Source of the DNA: an uncultured Sphingomonadales bacterium
GTDB lineage: Bacteria > Pseudomonadota > Alphaproteobacteria > Sphingomonadales > Sphingomonadaceae
Length of the DNA: 9,944 nt
Reading direction: 5' to 3'
Assembly: GCA_903911985.1 (NCBI GenBank)
Contig: CAIWFP010000318.1
Span: 1-9,944 of the forward strand
The notes under the pieces were generated by a model. That model was not told where the DNA came from. It saw only the letters and a list, made by a program, of their open reading frames with translations, and made no database searches. Below, piece by piece: positions 1 through 6,467 of this stretch (positions are counted from its first letter, which is position 1; each line of letters begins with the position of its first letter). The position numbers and the translations under genes are program-made.

Positions 1-339
1 CCGACGCCACTGACGATTTTCGAATTTCCCCTCTATCACCTCGGGCCTGATGGCGTGGCGACGCAGCGGTTTTGCGATGGTGAGGAGGGTGTGATCGTCG
101 CGCTTTCGCTGGAGCAGAGAAAACGAAAGAACCGGGCGTTGAAAGCCTATCGATCGCAAAGAGGCACGATTCGGGGCTTCAATCTGGATAGCGAACGATT
201 CCGTGTCGCCAAACCCTATGAGTTCCGGAAATTGCCCAATGACGGCGCGCTTCTCTATGACGCCTTTTCGTCCGATTTTACACCGGAGGACTGGCTAATT
301 GGCGCCCGGCAGGCCCTGCTCGATCTCGGGCTGGGCTGA
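1..339 (+). CDS. PIG-L/LmbE family deacetylase, C-terminal part (5' end outside window)
   Basis: The frame is open from base 1 to a TGA at 337-339, so this is the tail of a longer gene; about 112 residues are visible. PIG-L/LmbE proteins are zinc-dependent N-deacetylases of amino sugars and similar N-acylated substrates. The visible part matches the C-terminal signature of the bacterial group: an FPLYHL strand, a lysine-rich helix leading into KAYRSQ, then SERFR, a YEF segment followed by KLP, LLYDAF, and a final tryptophan helix ending ALLDLGLG. The metal-binding N-terminal half (the AHPDD-type motif) is not in the window, so catalytic competence cannot be judged. The 3' end overlaps the convergent transglutaminase-like gene by 45 bases. 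With a glycosyltransferase nearby, a role in building or trimming an amino-sugar glycan is plausible but inferred. An internal ATG at 55 is unlikely to be the true start, because the family-like sequence continues upstream of it. Confidence 0.75.
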   Translation, partial: PTPLTIFEFPLYHLGPDGVATQRFCDGEEGVIVALSLEQRKRKNRALKAYRSQRGTIRGFNLDSERFRVAKPYEFRKLPNDGALLYDAFSSDFTPEDWLIGARQALLDLGLG

Positions 340-1665
340 GCTTGCGTCGAACGCGCCGGGGGTGATCGTCATATCCGGTCTGTCCAGCCATTCGACCGTG
401 ATGTGTTCACTGTAGATCAGCTCGCCGCTGTCCATCGAGCGGAATTCGATCATGGTTCCCGCGCCGTGAAGGCGGTTCAATATGTGCCAGCGGGCAGGCA
501 GGCGGACATCGCTGCTGCCGACGAAGATTCGGGGGGGGCGCTCTACCACCATGCGGTGTTCGACCTGGCCGAAATAGTAATCCCGCCAAGCGTTGGGCTG
601 GTTGTGATCCGTGGTCAGGTCCCAGCCCAGCAGATCGAATGACAGCCAGCCAGAGCCCGCCACCCAGACCTCGAACCAACTGTGATAGCCGGGGGCACAG
701 ATGTTCAGGACATAGCCGGTGACGATGCGTGCGGGGATCCCGCGTGCGCGGCAAAGGCCGACAGCGAGGGCCGATCCCACAATGCAGTTCACTATTGCCC
801 GGTCGAGTGCTGTGTCCAGCGGCGCTGTTGGCGCGAGCAGGTCATGGTGAATCGCATCGATGTACAGTTCGCTCATGATGAAATCCCAGAATCGCCTGAT
901 CGTTCTGGAAGGGTCCATTTCGTTGCCCGCCAGCCGGTCGGCGAGCGCACGGATCCTCTCGGTGACCCTTATCAGACCCTCGATGGGGCGGGTGTAGAGT
1001 TCGGCGTCTTGCGCACTCAATATCGCGGGCGAACCGGGTGACGGGCTGGGCCGGGCGGTAAATGTCGCCCGCATCCCTGCGGATATTTCCTGTTCCGGAG
1101 GGATGTCGGCGAGGATCTCCAGACGCCCCGGTGCCGAGCGCGTGTCGAAGTTGCCGTGATCCGGCGGCAGAAATTCGATCTGGAGATTGTCCAGCTCGGC
1201 ACCCTCCCGAGGCACGGGCAGGTTCAGCCTTACGCGCTTGTCCGGGCGCAGGCCGGCAAGGTTGAACCGGCGCTGCAGGGTTACCCGATAGCGCCGGTCG
1301 CCCAATGTTAGGGGAGAGGGCGGGGGGGCTTCACCAGCGGGCAAATTGTGCGTGTCGAATATCAGCCGACGCTGTGCGGGAAGGTAATTTTGGAGCCAGA
1401 TGGGATCGCTCCGGTTCAAGCCGGCCGAGTCCAGAAAATTCGACACCTCGACGGGGTCGAACAGTCGCTGGCCTTGCGCTGTCCGCCTATGGGGCAGACC
1501 CAGGGCAATCAGCCGGTTTAGCGCGGCCAGTGCTTCGCTCTCGGCCCTTGCCCTGTCGCCATGCCGCCATTCGTGGGGCCATCCGTGCAGCACAAGCTCG
1601 CCGAGGATTAACCGCTCTTCGACCATTCGGCGGGCGTCTTCGCTCCAGGCTGGGAATTTATCCAT
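295..1665 (-). CDS. Transglutaminase-like (papain-fold) domain protein
   Basis: This 456-residue protein has a transglutaminase-like core at about residues 285-350. The catalytic triad is visible in the right order and spacing: Cys294 (in IVNCIVGSAL, 15 residues before the GIPAR motif), His328 (YHSWFEVWV) and Asp344 (WLSFDLLGWD). The RARGIPARIVTGY stretch is a hallmark of the family. Bacterial members are cysteine peptidases, amidases or amide-forming enzymes, and the substrate cannot be read here. Residues 1-100 are helical with acidic and arginine-rich stretches. Residues 120-205 look like a beta-sandwich region preceding the core. About 110 residues follow the core. No signal peptide is seen, so it is probably cytoplasmic. 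The ATG at 1665 is the first possible start, because an in-frame TGA lies nine bases upstream; no strong ribosome binding site is seen. It is divergent from the gene at 1821 and overlaps the end of the deacetylase gene. Confidence 0.85.
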   Translation of the reverse strand: MDKFPAWSEDARRMVEERLILGELVLHGWPHEWRHGDRARAESEALAALNRLIALGLPHRRTAQGQRLFDPVEVSNFLDSAGLNRSDPIWLQNYLPAQRRLIFDTHNLPAGEAPPPSPLTLGDRRYRVTLQRRFNLAGLRPDKRVRLNLPVPREGAELDNLQIEFLPPDHGNFDTRSAPGRLEILADIPPEQEISAGMRATFTARPSPSPGSPAILSAQDAELYTRPIEGLIRVTERIRALADRLAGNEMDPSRTIRRFWDFIMSELYIDAIHHDLLAPTAPLDTALDRAIVNCIVGSALAVGLCRARGIPARIVTGYVLNICAPGYHSWFEVWVAGSGWLSFDLLGWDLTTDHNQPNAWRDYYFGQVEHRMVVERPPRIFVGSSDVRLPARWHILNRLHGAGTMIEFRSMDSGELIYSEHITVEWLDRPDMTITPGAFDASSAQPEIEQGLPGAN

Positions 1666-1718
1666 GCCGCATCATGGCCATCCGCGTAACGGATTGGAAC
1701 CCCTTCCTTGTTAGGCGC

Positions 1719-1747
1719 TTGACCCCACGGGATCGGCGGGCGATATC
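1719..1747 (+). promoter_or_regulatory. Candidate sigma-70-type promoter for the 1821-3523 gene pair
   Basis: TTGACC at 1719-1724 is a 5/6 match to the -35 consensus. It is followed after 17 bases by GATATC at 1742-1747, a weak -10. It lies in the only sizeable gap before the + strand pair. Transcription would begin near 1754, leaving a leader of about 65 bases before the ATG at 1821. The -10 match is poor, so the call is tentative. Confidence 0.35.
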
Positions 1748-1750
1748 CGG

Positions 1751-1772
1751 CCGGGCTCAGATGTTTGCCCGG
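1751..1772. repeat. Inverted repeat CCGGGC / GCCCGG in the divergent intergenic region
   Basis: The arms CCGGGC (1751-1756) and GCCCGG (1767-1772) are perfect reverse complements separated by 10 bases. The repeat sits immediately downstream of the candidate -10 and covers the expected transcription start. It could be an operator or a leader hairpin. Arms this GC-rich can also arise by chance in this genome. Confidence 0.35.
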
Positions 1773-1820
1773 AGATGGCCGTTGTTGCTGAATTTGATAT
1801 TGCCCCGGTTCAATCCCTAC

Positions 1821-2141
1821 ATGAGCACAGCCATCATCGATGTGGTCTATCCGAAAGTGGGGGATGCCATCACCATCGGCGGCAAACTCATGGATGTGAC
1901 GATCGATCTTAGCGCGATGGCGCCACATGATTGCCCGCCGATCAGCTATTACCGGCTTATCGGGCGCGACAGGGTATGGTTGCGGCGGTTGGATGTGGCG
2001 GTTGGCGGGGAACCGGAGGTCGGCGCCAGTCTGGCCTTGTTCAGCACCGAGCCCGACGAGGAACTGGACAGTGCCCCGGCGCGCGAAATTCGCGTTTCCA
2101 TCGCTGGCATCATGGGCCGGCAGGCATGGCCGCAATTCTGA
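1821..2141 (+). CDS. Small lipoyl/biotinyl-like domain protein lacking the modified lysine
   Basis: This 106-residue protein has the layout of a single biotinyl/lipoyl-attachment fold. It opens with VVYPKVGDAI, like the start of E2 lipoyl domains. Residues 52-80 (VWLRRLDVAVGGEPEVGAS, then LALFSTEPDE) match the second half-barrel. That second half resembles the lipoyl protein at 3554-3859, which has VGSALAILSDEP in the same place. The usual D-K-A hairpin is absent: residues 25-45 contain no lysine, and the only lysines are K12 and K22. It therefore probably cannot carry lipoate or biotin and may act as a scaffold or docking partner. The ATG at 1821 was chosen because similarity starts there. 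An in-frame ATG at 1761 would add 20 residues but falls inside an inverted repeat next to the candidate promoter. No good ribosome binding site is seen. The gene overlaps the next one by 16 bases, implying translational coupling. Confidence 0.65.
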   Translation: MSTAIIDVVYPKVGDAITIGGKLMDVTIDLSAMAPHDCPPISYYRLIGRDRVWLRRLDVAVGGEPEVGASLALFSTEPDEELDSAPAREIRVSIAGIMGRQAWPQF

Positions 2142-3523
2142 CACCCATGCAGGTTCCGCTACGCCTTGGCACGTTGGAAATCCCCGGTCGCACCGTCGTT
2201 CGATCGGGTTTGCGCTGGCTTCGCGAGGATGGCCAGATCTGTCATGCCGGAGAGGTTGTTGCCTATTGCAGCATCGATGTCTGGTCGCCCAAAGGTAAAT
2301 CCGCGACGCCGGGGCCGTTTTCCGATGAGCGGCGCGATTTTCAGGTGGCAATCTCAACACCGGTTTCTGGCCGCCTCCACCATGCCTCCGGCGCCACCAG
2401 AGGCGGCTTCTTCGATCAGCTCAACATGTTCAAGTGGTTCGAGGATTTCGTCATCGGCCACATCGATGTGGCATCACCGGCCGGGGCAACGGCAGAAGCT
2501 GCCGAGGTGCAACTCCTGATGCTTGCCGGGCGACGGACGACCGAGCTTGCCGAGGTTCGCTCCGGGATGATGACCGGATGGTACGACCGCAGCCGGGGAT
2601 GGCGGGTGCAGGGTGATGGGCCGATGGGCACCTTGTTGAGCCTGGGCACGTGTGAGCTGGACGGGGTGATAAAGGGTGAGCGATCGGCCTTTCTGGAGAT
2701 ATTCGAGGCTATCGAGGGGTCGGCGCATGTCGTTTTCATGCCCGATCCACCGCTGGTTCCCAGTGCGCGCTTTCTGGCCGAGCAGATAATCCGCACGCCG
2801 GCGCAATTTCAGGAAATCGCTCAGGATTTTACCGCTGCTTTGGTGAACGGTGAAGTTCAGCCCGCAGCTCAGGACTGGCTGTTCGCCGGGGCATTCCTGA
2901 TGGGGCTCCAGCGATCGCCGATCACGGATAGCTACCCGATACTTTCCCGATCGGGATTGCTGGAGGCCGGACCCGCCAATGCGGTGATCCTGTCGCTGAA
3001 CGCTGAGCCCATGCACCTGTTGCGGCATCGCAAGCTGGGCTATTCCATTTGGATACATGGCTGGCGGATGGTGGAATTGGGTAAGGCGGTTTCCCAATGG
3101 TTCGCCGCCAATTTCGAATTAGCGCAACGATCAGTCGCCGATATCCAGAGTGATTACCGGGCACTGATCGATTTGATCCGGGAACGGGCACCGGAAACGC
3201 AGATCCTCATCTGTAACCGCATGTCCACCTCAGAGGCCGAGGATGTGCAAAATTACGCCGGATTCGATGCTCCCCTGGGCGCGACACTGATGACCGTGAA
3301 CGCCAAGGACCTGAACCTCATGCTTTATGATCTGGCGCGCGAACGCGATATCGCCGTGGTCGATATCGACGCGATCGCCGCCGAATTCGGGGCAAGGGCG
3401 CATCTGCATGTCGATGTGCATCAAAGTGGGCCGATGCAGGCCGAAATTCGCGCGGAGGTCTTGCGCATTCTCGACGCGCGAGGCGTTCCGGGCTTTGTGC
3501 GCAGGCGCAGGCATCGCGCCTAG
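2126..3523 (+). CDS. Two-part protein: degenerate lipoyl-like N-terminus plus SGNH-hydrolase-like C-terminus
   Basis: This 465-residue protein is not one I recognise by name. Residues 25-60 (RSGLRWLREDGQICHAGEV, then VAYCSIDV) read like the first half of a lipoyl domain, with SIDVW where ETDKA is expected, so again without the lysine. VAISTPVSGRL at 74-84 matches the second half. Residues 100-240 are of unknown fold. Residues 285-450 resemble an SGNH-type protein. They contain NAVILSLNAEP, then LLRHRKLGY, a strand ILICNRMS, VVDIDAIAAEFGA and a terminal HVDVH segment followed by a helix. The same blocks occur in the 266-residue protein at 7480-8280 (FILSIQPD, LLRHRRDGY, ILIYNMS, IIDVDRVLARAG, DATH). 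The final histidine (His432) is kept, but the Asp-x-x-His spacing is altered to Asp-x-His. No GDSL motif is seen. The ATG at 2126 is preferred; a second ATG at 2147 is possible. No signal peptide is evident. It is likely cotranscribed with 1821-2141. Confidence 0.7.
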   Translation: MAAILTPMQVPLRLGTLEIPGRTVVRSGLRWLREDGQICHAGEVVAYCSIDVWSPKGKSATPGPFSDERRDFQVAISTPVSGRLHHASGATRGGFFDQLNMFKWFEDFVIGHIDVASPAGATAEAAEVQLLMLAGRRTTELAEVRSGMMTGWYDRSRGWRVQGDGPMGTLLSLGTCELDGVIKGERSAFLEIFEAIEGSAHVVFMPDPPLVPSARFLAEQIIRTPAQFQEIAQDFTAALVNGEVQPAAQDWLFAGAFLMGLQRSPITDSYPILSRSGLLEAGPANAVILSLNAEPMHLLRHRKLGYSIWIHGWRMVELGKAVSQWFAANFELAQRSVADIQSDYRALIDLIRERAPETQILICNRMSTSEAEDVQNYAGFDAPLGATLMTVNAKDLNLMLYDLARERDIAVVDIDAIAAEFGARAHLHVDVHQSGPMQAEIRAEVLRILDARGVPGFVRRRRHRA

Positions 3524-3545
3524 CCGATAGGGCCTAGCCGTTAGG
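3518..3545. repeat. 14-base tandem repeat between convergent genes
   Basis: GCCTAGCCGATAGG (3518-3531) is followed directly by GCCTAGCCGTTAGG (3532-3545), with one mismatch. The first copy contains the TAG stop of the 465-residue protein. Each unit is also a small palindrome (CCTA, five bases, TAGG). It occupies most of the 30-base gap to the stop of the convergent lipoyl gene and could contribute to transcription termination, but there is no T-tract. Confidence 0.7.
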
Positions 3546-3553
3546 GCGAAGGT

Positions 3554-3859
3554 TTAGTTTATCTCGAATTCAACCGCCATCGCGGCCAGATCCCCGGCGC
3601 TTTCAGGCAGGGGCTCGGATGGCTCGTCGCTGAGTATCGCAAGCGCGGAGCCGACGGCCTGCCAGTCGCCTTCGGGCGTCAGGATCTGACGCAGCACTCC
3701 GGCATGGCCAGCGCGCACTTCCACCAGAGCCTTGTGGGTTTCCAGCTCCACGACCAGTTCGCCTGCCGCGAACAGATGACCGGGTTGCCCATGCCATTCC
3801 AGCACGCGCACCTCATTTACGTCCTCGATCGCGCCCGGGACAGTCAGCGCATAGATCAT
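3554..3859 (-). CDS. Stand-alone lipoyl-domain carrier protein
   Basis: This 101-residue protein is essentially one biotinyl/lipoyl-attachment domain. It opens with YALTVPG and has AAGELVVELETHKALVEV at residues 31-48. Lys43 sits in ETHKA, the position of the lipoylated lysine in ETDKA of E2 proteins. The second half-barrel follows (GHAGVLRQILTPEGD, then VGSALAILSDEP). An acidic proline-containing tail completes it. Ordinary E2 proteins continue into a subunit-binding domain and a 230-residue acyltransferase domain; both are absent. It probably receives an acyl group from the E1 encoded just upstream (16-base gap). The ATG at 3859 is preceded by AAGG with an 8-base spacer, and the domain begins right there; codons further upstream overlap E1 beta in a different frame. 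Biotin instead of lipoate is possible but less likely next to E1 genes. It is the last gene of the operon. Confidence 0.85.
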   Translation of the reverse strand: MIYALTVPGAIEDVNEVRVLEWHGQPGHLFAAGELVVELETHKALVEVRAGHAGVLRQILTPEGDWQAVGSALAILSDEPSEPLPESAGDLAAMAVEFEIN

Positions 3860-3867
3860 GCTAAAAG

Positions 3868-3871
3868 CCTT
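3868..3871 (-). promoter_or_regulatory. Ribosome binding site for the lipoyl protein
   Basis: On the - strand, AAGG lies 8 bases before the ATG at 3859, in the short gap after the E1 beta stop. It fixes the start of the lipoyl gene at 3859 instead of an upstream codon inside E1 beta. Confidence 0.6.
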
Positions 3872-3875
3872 ATAA

Positions 3876-4874
3876 TTATGCCGAGTTTGATCCCAGCAGC
3901 TTGCGTATTGCGCCGATGACACGATCGGCATCGGGAATGCAAGCGGCTTCCAGCAGCGGGTTGGATGAGACGGGGGCGGGTAGTGCTCCCACCCGCGCGA
4001 TCCGGGCATTTTCGAGGTGTTCGCGCAGTTGGAAGGCGATCTCGGTGCCCACGCCGCAAGTCAGTTGCCCTTCCTCCACGGTGACCATCGCACCGGTCCG
4101 CGCCACCGATTGGGTGATGGTGGCCATGTCCAGCGGGGCAAGGCTGCGCAGGTCTATCACGTCGCAGCCTATTCCCTCGGTTTGGAGCCGCTCGGCGGCC
4201 TCAAGCGCAATTCGCACCATCCATGAGTGGGCGACGATGGTGACGTCGTCGCCAGTGCGCCGGATCGCGGCCTGACCGATGGGTATGATGGTCTCTGCCA
4301 GCGGCACCTCGCCCGTGGTGGCGAACAGGCGTTTGTGATCGACATAGACCACCGGCCCCGGATCGCGCAGAGCCGCCTTCATCAGGCCATAGGCATCCGC
4401 CGCCGTGGAGGGCGCCACCACCTTCAGCCCCGGCACCGCCATCAGCCAGGCCTCGATGCATTGCGAGTGAACAACACCCTGACCCTTGGCGCCCGCCGTG
4501 GTTTTGACCACTAGCGGCACGGTAATCTGCCCGCCGGTCTTGAACCGCGCCTTCGCGGCGTAATTGACCAGCGGGTCGAGACCCAGCATCAGGAAATCCA
4601 TGTAGGTTATGCTGACGAGCGGGTGCAGGCCTGCCGCCGCGGCACCGACGCCAAGCCCGACCATGGCGGCCTCGGCCACGGGCGTGTCCAGCACGCGGGT
4701 GCTGCCGAAACGGTCGATCAGGCCGACGAATTCCTTGTAGGACCCGCCAAATTTACCAATGTCCTGACCGAGTAGAATGACCTTGGGGTTGTTGGCCATT
4801 TCCTCGGTCAGCGCGCGGGTGATGGCTTCGCGAAAGAACAGTTTGCGGCTGGTTTTGGGCGGCTCAGAGGACAT
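3876..4874 (-). CDS. 2-oxoacid dehydrogenase E1 component, beta subunit
   Basis: This is a 332-residue transketolase-like protein of normal length for E1 beta (pyruvate, acetoin or branched-chain type). With E1 alpha it forms the alpha2beta2 thiamine-diphosphate enzyme that decarboxylates a 2-oxoacid and reductively acylates a lipoyl lysine. The N-terminal half has REAITRALTEEM, LLGQDIGKFGG and RVLDTPVAEAAMVGLGVGAA, where Glu68 is the expected cofactor-activating glutamate. His136 in GVVHSQ matches the catalytic histidine of E1 beta. The C-terminal transketolase domain has DVIDLRSLAPLD and VTVEEGQ, and ends with SNPLLEA and a helix. The ATG at 4874 overlaps the E1 alpha stop by 11 bases and has GGAAG nine bases upstream. 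A start at 4892 would add only six residues inside E1 alpha. The substrate cannot be told from sequence: the family covers pyruvate, acetoin and branched-chain acids. Confidence 0.93.
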   Translation of the reverse strand: MSSEPPKTSRKLFFREAITRALTEEMANNPKVILLGQDIGKFGGSYKEFVGLIDRFGSTRVLDTPVAEAAMVGLGVGAAAAGLHPLVSITYMDFLMLGLDPLVNYAAKARFKTGGQITVPLVVKTTAGAKGQGVVHSQCIEAWLMAVPGLKVVAPSTAADAYGLMKAALRDPGPVVYVDHKRLFATTGEVPLAETIIPIGQAAIRRTGDDVTIVAHSWMVRIALEAAERLQTEGIGCDVIDLRSLAPLDMATITQSVARTGAMVTVEEGQLTCGVGTEIAFQLREHLENARIARVGALPAPVSSNPLLEAACIPDADRVIGAIRKLLGSNSA

Positions 4875-5787
4875 CGCTGAGCGCTTCCGCAAGGTCCGGC
4901 CAGGGGGCGTTGTCCGCTTTGGTCAGCGCGGCGGCAACCTCGGCATCCACCTCCGCCTGAAGCGCGGCGCGGATGGCGGGGGACAGGCCATGGGCCAACC
5001 GTTCGATCGGGCAACGCGCATGAATCTCGGAAAGTTCCGCCGCGCTGCGGGTGTCGCGCGTGGCGGTGGAGTGGCTGAAGAACCGTTCCGACAGGCATTC
5101 CAGCATGGCCGGACCCTTGCCCCGGCGCGCGGCTTCGATGAATTCCCTCGCCGCGTCGCGCACCGCCACAACATCCATGCCGTCCACAGTCGCCCCGGGC
5201 AGGCCGAAAGGAATGGCCAGATCGGACAGTCTGGCCGGTGCCAGCGCCGTCCCGCGCGCTGTGGAAACCGACAACTGGTTGTTGTTGCAGACGAGCACCA
5301 GCGGCAGCTGCCAGATTGCGGCGATGTTCAGTGTTTCGTGCAGGGCGCCTGATCCGCAGGCACCATCGCCAAACAGGCACACCACCACGCCGGGGCGTTG
5401 CTCCACCTTCATCGCCAGCGCCACGCCCGCCGCGATGGTCAAATTGCCCCCGACCACGGCATGGGCGCCGAAAAAGCCGATATCCGGCTGGGCGATGTGG
5501 CCGCGTCCACCCTTGCCGCGGTTTGGCCCGGTCGCCTTGCCCAGAAGTTCCGCCATCACCTGATCCGCGGTGATGCCGCGTGCCAGTGCCGGGCCGATTG
5601 ACCGTCCGCTGCTGAGCAGCTGATCATCTGGTCCCATCGCATCGCACAGGCCGACAGCGACAGCCTCTTCACCCGAGGAGAGTAGTTGAAAGCCATGATC
5701 AGCTCTTGAAACCAGCGCCTTTTCGAAGGCACGGATGAGCATCATGGCGCGTAGCGGCCTGAAGATGTCGCTGTCCGGGTTTGGCAT
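4864..5787 (-). CDS. 2-oxoacid dehydrogenase E1 component, alpha subunit
   Basis: This 307-residue protein supplies the thiamine-diphosphate/Mg2+ binding half of E1. The cofactor motif begins GDG at residues 140-142 (CLFGDGACGSGALHE) and runs to NNN at 168-170, with LNIAAIWQLPLVLV between. Asp141 and Asn170 are the expected metal ligands. Other family blocks are SSGEEAVAVGLCDAMGPDD, MAELLGKATGPNRGKGG, GHIAQPDIGFFGAHAVVGGN and the RFFSHSTATRDTRSA phospho-loop with His239. One oddity is that the usual R-x-H-G-H segment after the first helix reads SSGRSIGPALARG, so a histidine conserved in the family is missing. It is somewhat shorter than pyruvate-type E1 alpha and closer to acetoin-type lengths. 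The ATG at 5787 lies two bases after the TGA of the preceding gene and has GGAG seven bases upstream. Overlap with E1 beta supports an obligate pair. Confidence 0.93.
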   Translation of the reverse strand: MPNPDSDIFRPLRAMMLIRAFEKALVSRADHGFQLLSSGEEAVAVGLCDAMGPDDQLLSSGRSIGPALARGITADQVMAELLGKATGPNRGKGGRGHIAQPDIGFFGAHAVVGGNLTIAAGVALAMKVEQRPGVVVCLFGDGACGSGALHETLNIAAIWQLPLVLVCNNNQLSVSTARGTALAPARLSDLAIPFGLPGATVDGMDVVAVRDAAREFIEAARRGKGPAMLECLSERFFSHSTATRDTRSAAELSEIHARCPIERLAHGLSPAIRAALQAEVDAEVAAALTKADNAPWPDLAEALSDVL

Positions 5788-5789
5788 GG

Positions 5790-6467
5790 TCAGGCTCCGG
5801 CCGCTACGCGGCTTTGCGGCAACGCCAGAGTGTGAGGCCATTGGTTTGTCATGACGAGCGCGTGGAGAACCTTGGAGACCTTCTCCTGTATCGCGGGGTC
5901 GATCGCATCATCCAGTCCGAGGGAAATCAGGCTTTTGGCCATGGTGTGTCCGGCGACACGGGCGGCCAGCTCTCCGCCCAGTTGCCAGTCGGTGTTCATG
6001 GTTCTGGCCCCGATATGGGCGCAGGCCCGGTCGATATCGATGACGCTGACGCCCAGTTCATGCGACAGGTCGGCGGCCATGCGGTTGAGGCGGCGGATGC
6101 GTTCGAGCAGGGGGTTTGGCCCCCCGTCTCTGGCCCTGTCGCGCACATGGCGGAATATTGTGATCACAAAGATGGGGAGGCCAGATGCCAGAAGTGGCTC
6201 GATTTTTGCGCGCCAGCGCGCATGGGTGGCGGCGATAGATTCGTCTTGCCGGGCGGTTTCCGGGAGCAGCGACAGGATGATGGCCGTTGCGTCAGGGGCG
6301 GCGACCAGCGCCTCGTCCGCCGGCTGGAAGCGCAGGTTGAGTGTCCATCCGTCGTCGCCCGAGACCTGAGTCAGGATATTGGTCAGAAATCTCGCGCAGG
6401 TGATTACGCTGGCTCTTTCACAGTCGGCGGTCTGAATTTGCAGATTGATAGGGGCGGGCTCGGTCAT
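5790..6467 (-). CDS. SGNH-hydrolase-like protein with incomplete catalytic motif (225 aa)
   Basis: The core shows the SGNH pattern also present in the 266-residue protein and in the C-terminus of the 465-residue protein. It has a strand ATAIILSLLPE (60-70), a helix, the strand LPIFVITIF (97-105), VSVIDIDRACAHIGA (140-154), and a final block NTDWQLGGELAARVAG leading into a helix. Aligning that last block with DATH of the 266-residue protein puts Asp160 on the Asp but Leu163 where the catalytic His should be. No GDSL-type serine motif is visible. It may therefore be a non-catalytic partner or may use different residues. It appears cytoplasmic, with no signal peptide. The ATG at 6467 overlaps the TGA of the glycosyltransferase gene as ATGA, the classic translational-coupling arrangement. 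A much longer open reading upstream overlaps the glycosyltransferase gene and is not credible. About 40 extra residues follow the core. Confidence 0.75.
   Translation of the reverse strand: MTEPAPINLQIQTADCERASVITCARFLTNILTQVSGDDGWTLNLRFQPADEALVAAPDATAIILSLLPETARQDESIAATHARWRAKIEPLLASGLPIFVITIFRHVRDRARDGGPNPLLERIRRLNRMAADLSHELGVSVIDIDRACAHIGARTMNTDWQLGGELAARVAGHTMAKSLISLGLDDAIDPAIQEKVSKVLHALVMTNQWPHTLALPQSRVAAGA
5795..5798 (-). promoter_or_regulatory. Ribosome binding site deciding the E1 alpha start
   Basis: On the - strand, GGAG lies 7 bases before the ATG at 5787, inside the last codons of the preceding SGNH-like gene. It favours 5787 over the longer reading that would begin at 5841 within that gene. 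Confidence 0.6.

Noticed and set aside
1305..1820. Long upstream in-frame extension of the small lipoyl-like gene
   Set aside because: It runs antisense through the transglutaminase-like gene, and its residues are arginine-, glycine- and serine-rich without family features. Similarity begins at the ATG at 1821.
1931..2125. N-terminal extension of the 465-residue protein
   Set aside because: It lies in another frame of the lipoyl-like coding sequence and reads as low-quality Gly/Arg/His-rich sequence. The ATG at 2126 gives a sensible overlap.
3860..4009. N-terminal extension of the lipoyl protein
   Set aside because: The extra 50 residues overlap E1 beta in another frame and look random. The ATG at 3859 has a well-placed AAGG.
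3876..5787. Standard pyruvate or acetoin dehydrogenase operon
   Set aside because: The E1 subunits fit, but the partner is a lone lipoyl domain instead of a multidomain E2, and the genes are fused into an operon with SGNH-type and glycosyltransferase genes. No specific substrate name was therefore assigned.
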